64,000 nt of DNA from Streptomyces sp. CMB-StM0423 (GCF_002847285.1 NZ_CP025407.1:2668501-2732500); one strand, 5' to 3'. Numbered from the stretch's first letter, positions 42,630-51,438 are shown. Notes: generated by a model not told the origin, from the sequence alone. A program made the numbers and translations.

Positions 42630-43432
42630 AGCGTTCCGCCCTCCTCGTCCGGGCCGTAGGCGCCCTGCCCCGCCCCGGCGAGCGAGCGCTGCTCGGCCCT
42701 CGCCTCCGGGGAGCGGTGCTTGAGCGCCTTGCGCAGGTGGGAACGGCCGCGGTGGATCCGGCTGCGGACCGTGCCCAGCTTGACGCCCAGGGTGGCGGCG
42801 ATCTCCTCGTACGACAGGCCCTCGATGTCGCACAGCACCACCGCTGCCCGGAACTCGGGCGCGAGGGTGTCCAGCGCCTGCTGGACGTCCGCGTCGAAGT
42901 GCGTGTCGTTGAAGTGCTGCTGCGGCGACGGCTCACGGCTCGGCAGCCGCTCGGCGGCGTCGTCCCCGAGCGCGTCGAACCGGATGCGCTGCTTGCGCCG
43001 CACCTGGTCGAGGAAGAGATTCGTGGTGATGCGGTGCAGCCAGCCCTCGAACGTCCCCGGGGTGTACGTCGACAGCGACCGGAAGACGCGGATGAAGACC
43101 TCTTGCGTGAGGTCCTCGGCGTCGTGCCGGTTCCCGGTGAGGCGATAGGCAAGACGGTAGACGCGACCGCTGTGGGTGCTGACGATCTCCTCCCACGAAG
43201 GCGGAGTCCACCCCTTGGACGACGCGTCATCGGCCGGGAACGCGGAGAATCCGGCAACGGTCACGGTGTCGGTGGCGTGGCTGCGGTCGTCAGCATTGTC
43301 GGTCACGGATTTCGGCTCATCCGGTGCCCGGGACCCTCGGCGGAATCGCCGAAGGGTGCCCCCTTCGCCGGACGCGGCCGCACCTCCCCTGGTGGCTCTG
43401 GTGGTGTCCAGTAGGCCCCCTACCATATCCAC
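42626..43432 (-). CDS. sigE: ECF RNA polymerase sigma factor, SigE type
   Basis: 268 residues. Region 2 ([20 protein letters not shown], then VFIRVFRS and [20 protein letters not shown]) and region 4 ([39 protein letters not shown]) are nearly those of mycobacterial SigE. The first 80 residues are variable. Start GTG 43432 or ATG 43426; GAGGTGG lies four bases before the ATG. The symbol follows mycobacterial usage; it is not the cell-wall SigE of S. coelicolor. It is followed directly by its anti-sigma gene and divergent from the O-methyltransferase. It probably responds to envelope stress. Confidence 0.88.
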   Translation of the reverse strand: MDMVGGLLDTTRATRGGAAASGEGGTLRRFRRGSRAPDEPKSVTDNADDRSHATDTVTVAGFSAFPADDASSKGWTPPSWEEIVSTHSGRVYRLAYRLTGNRHDAEDLTQEVFIRVFRSLSTYTPGTFEGWLHRITTNLFLDQVRRKQRIRFDALGDDAAERLPSREPSPQQHFNDTHFDADVQQALDTLAPEFRAAVVLCDIEGLSYEEIAATLGVKLGTVRSRIHRGRSHLRKALKHRSPEARAEQRSLAGAGQGAYGPDEEGGTL

Positions 43433-43636
43433 CTCGCCCGTTAGCTCCGGATAAGCTCATCCGACCGGTATTTTCCCGCATTCAGCGGAACCATCCCCGC
43501 CGGCATCCTTACCTCGTCCGTATCACTTCCGTCTCCCCCAACGCACGGTCCGGCCAGCAGGTTCCCAGGGGCAGCGGATACAGTCACGCTTGCGACGGAT
43601 GCAGGTGCAGGTGCCAACGGGGAACAGGAGAAGGCG

Positions 43637-44356
43637 ATTACCGGCAACCGGCTGGCGAGCTGGTCGTTCGCGGAGGCGTACGGCACGGACGGTGCCGCGG
43701 ACGCCGACAGCGGCCGGGCCGGGGTGACCCCGGGCGACCCGGCGGCTGCGACGCGTGCGCAGGGCTCCGCGACGGCGGCGCTGCACTGGGCCCGGCAGCG
43801 GGCCCTGGAGGCGGGGCTGCGCCAGGTGTCCGCGGGTGCCGGGGCCGCGCTGCGGCTGCTGGCGGCCACAGCGGGCGCCAAGGCGGTGGTCGAGATCGGC
43901 ACCGGCACCGGGGTCTCCGGCATCCACCTGCTGCAGGGCATGCGCGCCGGCGGGGTGCTGACGACCGTGGACCCGGAACCGGAGCGGCAGCAGTTCGCGC
44001 GCCAGGCGTTCCGGGCGGCGGGGTTCGCCGCGAACCGGGCGCGGATCATCGTCGGCCGGGCGCTGGACGTGCTGCCGCGGCTGGCGGACGGCTCGTACGA
44101 CATGGTGTTCTGCGACGGCGACCCGCTGGAGTGCCTGGAGTATCTCGGCGAATCGTTGCGCCTGCTGCGGCCCGGCGGCGTCGTGTGCTTCGAGGGCGTC
44201 TTCGCGGACGGGCGCACGGTTGACTCGGCGGCCCAGCCCGACGAGGTGCAGAAGGTGCGCGAGTTGCTGCGCGCGGTGAAGGAGAGCCGGGAGCTGATGC
44301 CCGCGCTGCTGCCGGTGGGGGACGGGCTGCTGTGCGCCGTCAAGCGCGAGGTGTGA
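43637..44356 (+). CDS. SAM-dependent O-methyltransferase (Rv1220c type) with apparent ATT start
   Basis: Class I O-methyltransferase: VVEIGTGTGVSGIHLLQGM, VLTTVDPEPER, MVFCDGDPLECLEYL, RPGGVVCFEG. The family needs a divalent metal; substrate unknown. The frame has no ATG, GTG or TTG from its upstream TAG stop (43441-43443) until GTG 43724, yet the codons ahead of that GTG still read as family-like sequence (AITGNRLASWSFAEAYG). AGGAG lies six bases before ATT 43637, which I take as the start (239 residues). If only GTG 43724 is used, the conserved N-terminal helix is lost. Divergent from sigE, as in mycobacteria. Confidence 0.75.
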   Translation: MTGNRLASWSFAEAYGTDGAADADSGRAGVTPGDPAAATRAQGSATAALHWARQRALEAGLRQVSAGAGAALRLLAATAGAKAVVEIGTGTGVSGIHLLQGMRAGGVLTTVDPEPERQQFARQAFRAAGFAANRARIIVGRALDVLPRLADGSYDMVFCDGDPLECLEYLGESLRLLRPGGVVCFEGVFADGRTVDSAAQPDEVQKVRELLRAVKESRELMPALLPVGDGLLCAVKREV

Positions 44357-44418
44357 CGGGCGCGACGGACCCGCCGGACGTGACGGATGTCACGGGCGTA
44401 CGGGCAGAGTGCCCGGAC

Positions 44419-44439
44419 GGCACCGGTCCTGCCGGTGCC
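44419..44439 (+). terminator. Hairpin after O-methyltransferase
   Basis: GGCACCGG/CCGGTGCC with loop TCCTG, 63 bases after the stop codon. Modest stem; it may act together with the larger hairpin at 44476. Confidence 0.4.
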
Positions 44440-44475
44440 CCCCGCGGGAGGGGATCCGGGTCCTGAAGGACGATC

Positions 44476-44502
44476 CGCCCCGGCCACCGCGTGGCCGGGG
44501 CG
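44476..44502. terminator. Bidirectional terminator between methyltransferase and DUF3117 genes
   Basis: Perfect 12-base arms CGCCCCGGCCAC/GTGGCCGGGGCG around CGC, 30 bases past the DUF3117 stop on the minus strand. Confidence 0.75.
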
Positions 44503-44532
44503 CATACAGGGTTCTTCCGGACCTCGGTCCGA

Positions 44533-44700
44533 CTAGCTGACGACCTTCTTCAGGGCGTCGCCGAGCGCGTCGGCTTCATCGGGGGTCAGCTCGACGACGA
44601 GCCGCCCGCCGCCTTCGAGCGGAACGCGCATGACGATGCCCCGCCCCTCCTTGGTCACCTCGAGCGGGCCGTCGCCCGTCCGCGGCTTCATGGCCGCCAT
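44533..44700 (-). CDS. DUF3117 protein
   Basis: 55 residues: MAAMKPRTGDGPLEVTKEGR, IVMRVPLEGGGRLVVELT, then ADALGDALKKVVS. This is the highly conserved actinobacterial DUF3117 family (Rv1211). ATG 44700 has AAGGGG about nine bases upstream, so the longer frame to 44784 is rejected. Function unknown; small beta protein. It lies near tag, as in mycobacteria. Confidence 0.9.
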   Translation of the reverse strand: MAAMKPRTGDGPLEVTKEGRGIVMRVPLEGGGRLVVELTPDEADALGDALKKVVS

Positions 44701-44798
44701 GCTCGTTCCCCTTCCTGAAACCAGCTCTTCGTTGAGAAGCTTCGACGGCCCGTGGACAGGCTCGTCGCCACCGGCATCGAACACAGTGCTTCTCGCCC

Positions 44799-44829
44799 AT
44801 TATCCCGCATTGCCGGTCCTGATGACCAA
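44799..44829 (-). promoter_or_regulatory. Candidate housekeeping promoter for DUF3117 gene
   Basis: On the minus strand TTGGTC, 19 bases, GATAAT, about 100 bases before the DUF3117 start. The -10 is a good match in an AT-poor genome. Confidence 0.35.
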
Positions 44830-45041
44830 CATCGGTCCGCATACTCTCGACGACGTGCGACCGCAAAACCTCCCAATTCCCGCCAGAGGGATGCGATACT
44901 GCGCCCTTCCCGGCCGGGGCGCGCCGCGTTTCCATTTGACGCACGTCACATGTCGCGGAGCAGTGATCTCCGCCATGCTGACGGCACCGGACGAGACGCG
45001 GCAGAGCCCCGGTGACCCTGGGGCGTAGCGAAGGGAAGAAC

Positions 45042-45845
45042 ATGGCGGACACCGTGCTGTACGAGGTCGCCGACGGGCTCGCGACCGTCACCCTCAACCG
45101 CCCGGACGCGATGAACGCCCTCGACACCGAGGCCAAGAACGCCCTGCGCGACACCCTGCGGGAGGCCGCGGCGGACGACGCCGTACGGGCCGTGCTGCTC
45201 ACCGGCGCCGGGCGGGCGTTCTGCGTGGGGCAGGACCTCAAGGAGCACATCGGCACCCTCGCCGCGGCCCGCGCCGCGCAGCGTACGGACCACGCGATGG
45301 ACACCGTCACCGAGCACTACAACCCCATCGCCGCCGCGCTCGCCGGGATGCCGAAGCCGGTGGTCGCGGGCGTCAACGGGGTCGCCGCGGGGGCCGGCGC
45401 GGGCTTCGCGTTCGCGGCGGACTACCGGGTGGTGGCCGACACCGCGTCGTTCAACACCTCCTTCGCGGGCGTCGCGCTGACCGCGGACTCCGGCGTCTCC
45501 TGGACCCTCCCCCGCCTCGTCGGCCACGGCCGCGCCGCCGACCTGCTGCTCTTCCCGCGCCGGATCCCGGCGGCCGAGGCGCTGGCGCTGGGCATCGCGA
45601 ACCTCGTCGTACCGGCGGCGGACCTGGCCGCCGAGGCGGCGGCGGTGGCCCGCCGGCTCGCGGCGGGGCCGACGGGGGCGTACGCGGCGATCAAGGAGTC
45701 GCTGGCGTACGGGGCGGGCCACGGGCTCGCGGAGACGCTGGCGAAGGAGGCGGAGCTGCAGTCCCGCGCGGGCGCCTCGGAGGACCACAGGATCGCGGTG
45801 GAGGCGTTCGTGGCGAAGGAGGAGCCGCGCTTCACGGGCCGCTGA
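45042..45845 (+). CDS. Enoyl-CoA hydratase/isomerase family protein (PaaG/PaaB-like)
   Basis: 267-residue crotonase: LATVTLNRPDAMNALDT, GAGRAFCVGQDLKEH (oxyanion hole), AGVNGVAAGAGAGFAFAADY (oxyanion hole), FAGVALTADSGVSWTLPRLV. An Asp follows in place of the usual second catalytic Glu (ADSG), which is more common in isomerase-like members such as PaaG than in hydratases. The role is probably CoA-thioester catabolism. ATG 45042 follows GAAGGGAAG; the GTG 12 codons upstream is out of register with the ribosome site. Confidence 0.85.
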   Translation: MADTVLYEVADGLATVTLNRPDAMNALDTEAKNALRDTLREAAADDAVRAVLLTGAGRAFCVGQDLKEHIGTLAAARAAQRTDHAMDTVTEHYNPIAAALAGMPKPVVAGVNGVAAGAGAGFAFAADYRVVADTASFNTSFAGVALTADSGVSWTLPRLVGHGRAADLLLFPRRIPAAEALALGIANLVVPAADLAAEAAAVARRLAAGPTGAYAAIKESLAYGAGHGLAETLAKEAELQSRAGASEDHRIAVEAFVAKEEPRFTGR

Positions 45846-45894
45846 TCCGGTACGGCGGCGGGGGCGCCCCCGCCGCCGTGAGCCGCCCTTCGAG

Positions 45895-46476
45895 CTACCG
45901 CGCGTGGCAGTCCGCGAGGTGGTCGTCGACGAGGCCGCACGCCTGCATCAGCGCGTACGCCGTCGTGGGGCCGACGAACCGCACGCCGCGCCGCTTCAGC
46001 TCCTTGGCCAGCGCCTTCGACTCCGGGGTGACGGCCGGTACGTCCGCGAGCGTGCGCGGCGCGGGGCGGCCGGCGGGGTCCGGCGCGTACGACCAGATCA
46101 GGGCGTCGAGTTCGCCGGGGGTCCAGGCGGCGAGGGTCTTGGCGTTGGCGATCGTGGCCTGCACCTTCAGCCGGTTGCGGATGATGCCGGGGTCGGCGAG
46201 CAGCCGCTGTTCGTCCCCGGGGCCGAACTCCGCCACCGCGGCGATCTCGAAGCCGGCGAAGGCGGCACGGAAGCCCGCGCGGCGGCGCAGGATCGTCAGC
46301 CAGGACAGCCCGGACTGGAACGCCTCCAGCGACAGCCGCTCGAAGAGCGCGTCGTCGCCGTGTACGGGCCGGCCCCACTCCTCGTCGTGGTACGCGACGT
46401 AGTCCTCGGCGGACAGCCCCCAGGGGCAGCGCAGCAGCCCGTCGGGCCCGGCCACGGCCCCGCCCTCGGCGCTCAT
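45895..46476 (-). CDS. tag: DNA-3-methyladenine glycosylase I
   Basis: 193 residues. LRCPWGLSAEDYVAYHDEEW is the Tag signature; zinc ligands Cys17, His30, His186 and Cys190 have the same spacing as in E. coli Tag, and Glu51 (SLEAFQSGLSW) corresponds to its catalytic-pocket Glu38. It removes 3-methyladenine to start base-excision repair. Its ATG overlaps the stop of the DivIVA-type gene by four bases (ATGA), so the two are coupled. Confidence 0.93.
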   Translation of the reverse strand: MSAEGGAVAGPDGLLRCPWGLSAEDYVAYHDEEWGRPVHGDDALFERLSLEAFQSGLSWLTILRRRAGFRAAFAGFEIAAVAEFGPGDEQRLLADPGIIRNRLKVQATIANAKTLAAWTPGELDALIWSYAPDPAGRPAPRTLADVPAVTPESKALAKELKRRGVRFVGPTTAYALMQACGLVDDHLADCHAR

Positions 46477-47051
46477 GCCCGGCCGTCCAGGCCGTCGCGC
46501 GGCTCCGCACCGCCGGGGTCCGGGCCGCGCGGATCCCGGCCGCTCAGGTCCGTGCCGCCGTTGCTCAGGCCGCCCGGGTCCCGTTCCACCCGGTCCGCAC
46601 CGCCGTTGCCGCGCCCGCCCAGGTCCCAGGTGCCCAGGTCCATACCGCCGTTGCTCCGGCCCTCCGGGGCCGCGACCCCGCCCGCACCCCCGAAGGCCGG
46701 CCCCGGCGGCGCGTCCTCGTACCCCTGGCCGCCGGGCCGTCCCCCGCGGTACGCCGCCGCGTGCGCGCCCGCCAGGGCCGCCTCCAGCTCCGCGATGCGC
46801 GCGTCCCGCTCCGCCAGCTCCGCGGCGACGCGGTCCAGCGCGTCGTCCACGTCGTCCATGCGGTACCCCCGCAGCGCAACCGGCAGCCGCAGCGCGTCGA
46901 TGTCGGCGCGGCCGAGCGGGCGGTCGGGCGGCAGCGGGTCGTGGAGCCGGTCCGGCAGCGGCTCGGTGAGCTCCTCCTCGCCGTTACCCGCCAGCACGAC
47001 GGTGACCGCGGCGACGACCGCGACCATGGCGATGAGCATGAACCAGAACAC
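46473..47051 (-). CDS. DivIVA-domain membrane protein
   Basis: 192 residues. One N-terminal membrane helix (VFWFMLIAMVAVVAAVTVVL), a DivIVA-type segment (ALRLPVALRGYRMDDVDDAL), then a coiled coil (DRVAAELAERDARIAELEAA). The last 80 residues are Gly/Asp-rich repeats around SNGG.DL and RDPGG. GTG 47051 has GGGGAG five bases upstream. It probably localises at the membrane near growth sites. Upstream partner of tag; the corresponding gene (Rv1209) precedes tag in mycobacteria. Confidence 0.83.
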   Translation of the reverse strand: MFWFMLIAMVAVVAAVTVVLAGNGEEELTEPLPDRLHDPLPPDRPLGRADIDALRLPVALRGYRMDDVDDALDRVAAELAERDARIAELEAALAGAHAAAYRGGRPGGQGYEDAPPGPAFGGAGGVAAPEGRSNGGMDLGTWDLGGRGNGGADRVERDPGGLSNGGTDLSGRDPRGPDPGGAEPRDGLDGRA

Positions 47052-47290
47052 GATGTCTCCCCGTGGACAGCCGGGGCGCCGGATGGCCGCGCCCGGTACG
47101 CCGGGTGGCTGCGCCCCACCATAGCCGGGCCCTGTGACAGCCCCCGCGGCCCGGCGCACGGACCGCACCGGCACCGCACCGGCACAGCTCCGGTGCCCCG
47201 CCCGCCGCACCCCGCCCCGCCGCGCCCGCGGGCTAAGGTCGCGGGCAGGAGCCCGGGGCCGCCGCCCCGGAGGGCGTCAGAGGAGGCAGC

Positions 47291-48151
47291 ATGCTGCGAC
47301 TGGGGTCGCGCACTTTCGCCGCGCACGAGCCGGTGATCATGGCGATCGTCAACAGGACCCCGGACTCCTTCTACGACCAGGGCGCCACGTTCCGCGACGA
47401 GCCCGCGCTCGCCCGCGTCGAGCAGGCCGTCGCCGAGGGCGCGGCGATCATCGACGTCGGCGGGGTGAAGGCCGGCCCCGGCGAGGAGGTGTCGGCGGCG
47501 GAGGAGGTGCGCCGCACGGCGGGCTTCATCGCCGAGGTGCGCCGCCGCCACCCGGACGTCGTGATCAGCGTCGACACCTGGCGGCACGAGGTCGCCGAGG
47601 CCGCCTGCGCGGCCGGCGCGGACCTGCTCAACGACGCCTGGGGCGGCGTCGACCCGCTGGTCGCCGAGGTCGCCGCGCGGCACGGCGCGGGGCTCGTGTG
47701 CACCCACGCCGGCGGCGTGCAGCCGCGCACCCGGCCGCACCGCGTCGCGTACGACGACGTGATGGCCGACATCCTGCGGGTCACCCTGGGGCTCGCGGAG
47801 CGGGCCGTGGCGCTGGGCGTACGCCGCGACGGCATCCTGATCGACCCCGGGCACGACTTCGGCAAGAACACCCGGCACTCGCTGGAGGCCACCCGCCGGC
47901 TCGGCGAGATGACGGCGGCGGGCTGGCCGGTGCTGGTCTCGCTGTCGAACAAGGACTTCGTCGGCGAGACGCTGGACAGGCCGGTCAAGGAGCGGCTGGT
48001 CGGCACGCTCGCCACCACCGCGGTCTCGGCCTGGCTGGGGGCGCAGGTGTACCGGGTGCACGAGGTGGCCGAGACCCGGCAGGTGCTGGACATGGTGGCC
48101 GCCATCGCGGGCCACCGCCCGCCCGCGGTCGCGCGCCGCGGGCTCGCCTAG
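47291..48151 (+). CDS. folP2: FolP2, dihydropteroate-synthase-like protein
   Basis: 286 residues on the DHPS TIM-barrel. The pterin loops are altered: MAIVNRTPDSFYDQGATF in place of the usual G-x-x-N-V-T-P-D-S-F-S, and DPGHDFGKN in place of DPGFGFGK. The whole sequence follows mycobacterial FolP2 (Rv1207), including DVGGVKAGPGE, ISVDTWR and LVSLSNKDFVGETL. FolP2 of mycobacteria does not behave as a normal dihydropteroate synthase, so the true reaction is open. ATG start after an AGGAGG-like site. The gpgS gene found beside it in mycobacteria is absent here. Confidence 0.87.
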   Translation: MLRLGSRTFAAHEPVIMAIVNRTPDSFYDQGATFRDEPALARVEQAVAEGAAIIDVGGVKAGPGEEVSAAEEVRRTAGFIAEVRRRHPDVVISVDTWRHEVAEAACAAGADLLNDAWGGVDPLVAEVAARHGAGLVCTHAGGVQPRTRPHRVAYDDVMADILRVTLGLAERAVALGVRRDGILIDPGHDFGKNTRHSLEATRRLGEMTAAGWPVLVSLSNKDFVGETLDRPVKERLVGTLATTAVSAWLGAQVYRVHEVAETRQVLDMVAAIAGHRPPAVARRGLA

Positions 48152-48185
48152 CGGGTTCCGTACGGGGCCGCCGCGGGCTCGCCTA
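48134..48185. repeat. 17-bp direct repeat at the 3' end of folP2
   Basis: CGCCGCGGGCTCGCCTA occurs at 48134-48150 (end of folP2, containing its stop) and again at 48169-48185, giving a 35-base tandem offset. It is probably a small duplication. Confidence 0.6.
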
Positions 48186-48202
48186 CCGGCCCGGTACCGG
48201 AC

Positions 48203-48943
48203 CTACGGCGTCTCCTTGGTGACCAGCCCCACGGCCTCGGACACGTCGTCCGTGATGTGGAACAGGTCGAGGTCCCGCTCCGCCGCCTTGCCGCCGTCCA
48301 CGACGGTCTTGCGCAGCCAGTCGACGAGCCCGCCCCAGTACTCGCTGCCGAAGAGGACGATCGGGAACCGGGTGACCTTCTTCGTCTGCACCAGGGTCAG
48401 CGCCTCGAACAGCTCGTCCATCGTGCCGAAGCCGCCCGGCAGCACCACGAACCCCTGGGAGTACTTCACGAAACACGTCTTGCGCACGAAGAAGTAGCGG
48501 AAGTTCACGCCGAGGTCGACGTACCTGTTGAGCCCCTGCTCGAAGGGCAGCTCGATGCCCAGCCCCACGGACAGTCCGCCGGCCTCCAGCGCGCCCTTGT
48601 TCGCCGCCTCCATCACCCCGGGCCCGCCGCCGGTGATCACTCCGAAGCCGGCGTCCACCAGCCCCTTGCCGATCGCGACGCCACGCGCGTACTCGGCGCT
48701 CCCGGGCGCCGTACGGGCCGAGCCGAAGACGCTGATCGCGGGCCCCACCTCGGCGAGCGCACCGAACCCCTCGACGAACTCCGCCTGCATCCGCAGCACC
48801 CGCCACGGGTCCTCGTGCACGTACTCCGCGGCGCGCTCCCGGGTGTCCAGCAGGTGCTGGTCCATCGTCCCGCGCTGGATGCGGCTGCGGCGGCGGATGA
48901 CGGGGCCGAGCCGCTGCTCCTGGAACTCCTCGCGGTTCGCCAC
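48203..48943 (-). CDS. LOG family protein (cytokinin riboside 5'-monophosphate phosphoribohydrolase type)
   Basis: 246 residues with the LOG signatures: VFGSARTAPGS, GVITGGGPGVMEAANKGALE, and VVLPGGFGTMDELFEALTLV with the catalytic Arg/Glu set (PGGxGTxxE). The family cleaves ribose 5-phosphate from nucleotide monophosphates; in M. tuberculosis Rv1205 makes cytokinins. This longer version (TIGR00730) has about 60 extra N-terminal residues. GTG 48943 follows AAGGGAG by eight bases. Convergent with folP2. Confidence 0.88.
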   Translation of the reverse strand: MANREEFQEQRLGPVIRRRSRIQRGTMDQHLLDTRERAAEYVHEDPWRVLRMQAEFVEGFGALAEVGPAISVFGSARTAPGSAEYARGVAIGKGLVDAGFGVITGGGPGVMEAANKGALEAGGLSVGLGIELPFEQGLNRYVDLGVNFRYFFVRKTCFVKYSQGFVVLPGGFGTMDELFEALTLVQTKKVTRFPIVLFGSEYWGGLVDWLRKTVVDGGKAAERDLDLFHITDDVSEAVGLVTKETP

Positions 48944-49106
48944 GGGCGCGCTCCCTTCCTCGTGCTGACTCGTGTCCGGCTACGAGTCTCCCCCGTACGG
49001 CTCTCCGCGTACGGCGATCTCCGGGCCCCAGGCTAGGCGAAGCCGCTCGAAGCCATGTGAACCCCGGCAGAAACCACGGCGGAACAGCCGGTGACACGGC
49101 CCGCGC

Positions 49107-50180
49107 TCAGGCGGTGAGCCAGGCGCGCAGCCGCTCCTCGCAGTGGTGGATACGGGCCGTGTGCACGTGCTCGTCGCGCTTGTGCGCGTAGTTCGGGTCG
49201 CCGGGGCCGTAGTTCACCGCGGGGACGCCGAGGGCCGTGAAGCGGGCGACGTCCGTCCAGCCGTACTTCGGCCGCGGGGTGCCGCCGACCGCGGCGGTGA
49301 ACGCGGCGGCGGCGGGGTGGGCCAGGCCCGGCAGGGCGCCGGGGGAGCTGTCCTCGACGGTGATCTCCGCGATGCCGCAGCCGTCGAAGTACTCCCGTAC
49401 GAAGGCGATCGCCTGCTCCTCCGAGCGGTCCGGGGCGTAGCGGAAGTTGACGGTGACCTCGCAGACGTCCGGCACGACGTTGCCCGCGACGCCGCCGGAG
49501 ACGCGGACGGCGTTGAGGCCCTCGCGGTACTCCAGGCCGTCGATGACGGCGCGCCGCGACTCGTACGCCGCGAGCCGGGCCAGCGCGGGGGCAGCGGCGT
49601 GGATGGCGTTGGTGCCGAGCCAGCTCCGCGCGGAGTGGGCGCGTTCGCCCTCCGTACGGAGGACGGCGCGCAGGGTCCCCTGGCAGCCGCCCTCGATCTC
49701 GCCGTCGGACGGCTCCAGCAGCACGGCGAAGTCGCCCGCGAGCCAGTCGGGGTGGCGCTCGGCGAGGCGGCGCAGGCCGTTGCGGGAGGCGTCGACCTCC
49801 TCGTTGTCGTAGAAGACGAAGGTGAGGTCGCGGTTGGGCGCGGGCACGGTGGCGGCGATGCGCAGTTGGACGGCGACGCCGGCCTTCATGTCGGAGGTGC
49901 CGCAGCCCCACAGGACGCCGTCCTCGTACGTGCCGTCGAGGCGCGAGGGCAGGTTGCCGGCGACGGGCACGGTGTCGATGTGCCCGGCGAGCACGACGCG
50001 CTCGGCGCGGCCCAGCCGGGTCCTGGCGACGACGGCGTCGCCGTCGCGGCCGACCTCCAGATGGCCGAGTCGACGCAGCGCGGTCTCGACCGCGTCGGCG
50101 AGGTGCTTCTCGTCGCCGCTGACGGAGGCGGTGTCGACGAGCTGGGCGGTGAGCCGTGCGGCATCGAGCGTCAAGTCCAT
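49107..50180 (-). CDS. dapE: Succinyl-diaminopimelate desuccinylase DapE
   Basis: 357-residue M20 peptidase-family enzyme: metal ligands in LAGHIDTVP (His67; Asp69 supports), [11 protein letters not shown] (Asp97), [13 protein letters not shown] (Glu-Glu) and a late His in [10 protein letters not shown]. It hydrolyses N-succinyl-LL-DAP to LL-DAP and succinate in lysine and peptidoglycan synthesis. With dapC at 52064 it forms a split DAP gene group. ATG start. Confidence 0.92.
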   Translation of the reverse strand: MDLTLDAARLTAQLVDTASVSGDEKHLADAVETALRRLGHLEVGRDGDAVVARTRLGRAERVVLAGHIDTVPVAGNLPSRLDGTYEDGVLWGCGTSDMKAGVAVQLRIAATVPAPNRDLTFVFYDNEEVDASRNGLRRLAERHPDWLAGDFAVLLEPSDGEIEGGCQGTLRAVLRTEGERAHSARSWLGTNAIHAAAPALARLAAYESRRAVIDGLEYREGLNAVRVSGGVAGNVVPDVCEVTVNFRYAPDRSEEQAIAFVREYFDGCGIAEITVEDSSPGALPGLAHPAAAAFTAAVGGTPRPKYGWTDVARFTALGVPAVNYGPGDPNYAHKRDEHVHTARIHHCEERLRAWLTA

Positions 50181-50319
50181 GCCGACGACCCTACGGCCCG
50201 GTGCGCCGGGCCCCTCGCGCCGTACGCACGCCGTACGCGCCGCGTACGTCCACCGGGGACCACCCCCCGCCGCGCTCCCGGCGGCCGCGGTTGTCCGCCG
50301 CGAACGCTACGGTGGGCCC

Positions 50320-51270
50320 GTGCCAGCCTCCGACGTCTTCCGCCGCCGCCTCCTCCGCGCGTTCGTCGCGCTCGCGGTGCTCGGCGGCGTGGGCGCGTAC
50401 CTGCTGGTCCACCTCAACACCGGCGGCGGCCCCGCGCCGCGCTGCGAGGTGCGCGGCAAGGGCGAGGGCGAGGCGTACGAGCTGGATCCTGAGCAGGCCG
50501 CCAACGCCGCGACGATAAGCGCCGTGGCGTCCTCCCGGCGGCTGCCGGAGCGCGCGGTGACCATCGCGATCGCCACCGCCATGCAGGAGTCGGAGCTGCG
50601 CAACATCGAGCACGGCGACCGCGATTCGCTCGGGCTCTTCCAGCAGCGCCCGTCCCAGGGCTGGGGCACGGAGGAGGAGATCCTCGATCCGGTGTACTCC
50701 ACCGGCAAGTTCTACGAGCACCTGGCGGAGATCCCCGGCTACTCCCGGCTGCCGCTCACCGAGGCCGCGCAGCGCGTGCAGCGCAGCGGCTTCCCGCAGG
50801 CGTACGCGAAGCACGAGCCGGCCGCCGCCCGGCTCGCCGCCGCGCTGACGGGCCGCGACGGCGGCGCCTTCACCTGTACGACGGCGAAGGGCGACACCCG
50901 CTCCGGCGACCCCGCGCTGTTGCGCGAGGCGCTGAAGCGGGAGTTCGGCGCCGGCGTGCTGCCGGAGCCGGACGCGTCCGGCGCGGGCGGCTCGGGCGAG
51001 GGGTCCGGGGGCGCGAACGGGGCCGGCGCCGGGGAGGTGCTGGTGCTGCCGGTCGCCGGGGACGGCGCGGGCGGCGGCGCGGACGCGGCGGGCCGCGGCT
51101 GGGAGCTGGCGCACTGGGCGGTGGCGCAGGCGCCGCGGCTGCGGGTCGCGCAGGTGTCCTTCGCGGGCCGCGAGTGGCGGGCCGAGGAGTCGTCTGCGGG
51201 CTGGCGCGAGGTCGAGGGCGCGAACGCGGAGGCGGGCGCGGCGTCGGTCCGTATCGTCACCGAGCCGTAG
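50320..51270 (+). CDS. Secreted/membrane-anchored lysozyme-like protein
   Basis: 316 residues. An uncleaved-looking N-terminal helix (LLRAFVALAVLGGVGAYLLV) is followed by a lysozyme-like segment: ERAVTIAIATAMQESELRNI with a candidate catalytic Glu, DSLGLFQQRPSQGWG, and SGFPQAYAKHEPAAARL. A Gly/Ser linker and a C-terminal domain with DAAGRGWELAHWAVAQAPR follow. It resembles SLT/goose-lysozyme domains and may cut peptidoglycan, but is often annotated as hypothetical. GTG 50320 in good sequence context; the open frame upstream is non-coding-like. Confidence 0.72.
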   Translation: MPASDVFRRRLLRAFVALAVLGGVGAYLLVHLNTGGGPAPRCEVRGKGEGEAYELDPEQAANAATISAVASSRRLPERAVTIAIATAMQESELRNIEHGDRDSLGLFQQRPSQGWGTEEEILDPVYSTGKFYEHLAEIPGYSRLPLTEAAQRVQRSGFPQAYAKHEPAAARLAAALTGRDGGAFTCTTAKGDTRSGDPALLREALKREFGAGVLPEPDASGAGGSGEGSGGANGAGAGEVLVLPVAGDGAGGGADAAGRGWELAHWAVAQAPRLRVAQVSFAGREWRAEESSAGWREVEGANAEAGAASVRIVTEP

Positions 51271-51409
51271 CACCCGCAGACCCGTACGGGGGAAGCCGGT
51301 CAACGCAGGCTGACGGCGCGACGCCATTCCGCGTTCTTTTCCACGATCCGACAAATGCCCGGTGGGGACGGGTCCCCGACCCGTCGAACGGTGCTCGCAC
51401 CGACCCGCT

Positions 51410-51438
51410 TTGCCCAGTTTTCTGGCGAAGCAGATTAT
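51410..51438 (+). promoter_or_regulatory. Candidate promoter for small secreted protein gene
   Basis: TTGCCC, 17 bases, GATTAT in an unusually AT-rich stretch (51405-51465), about 115 bases before the start of the gene at 51556. Confidence 0.35.

Noticed and set aside
43724..44356. O-methyltransferase starting at GTG 43724
   Set aside because: Kept as an alternative only: conserved-looking N-terminal sequence continues upstream to an AGGAG-ATT, and the GTG has a poor ribosome site.
44701..44784. Longer N-terminus for the DUF3117 protein
   Set aside because: The family begins at MAAMKPRTGDG, and that ATG has AAGGGG upstream.
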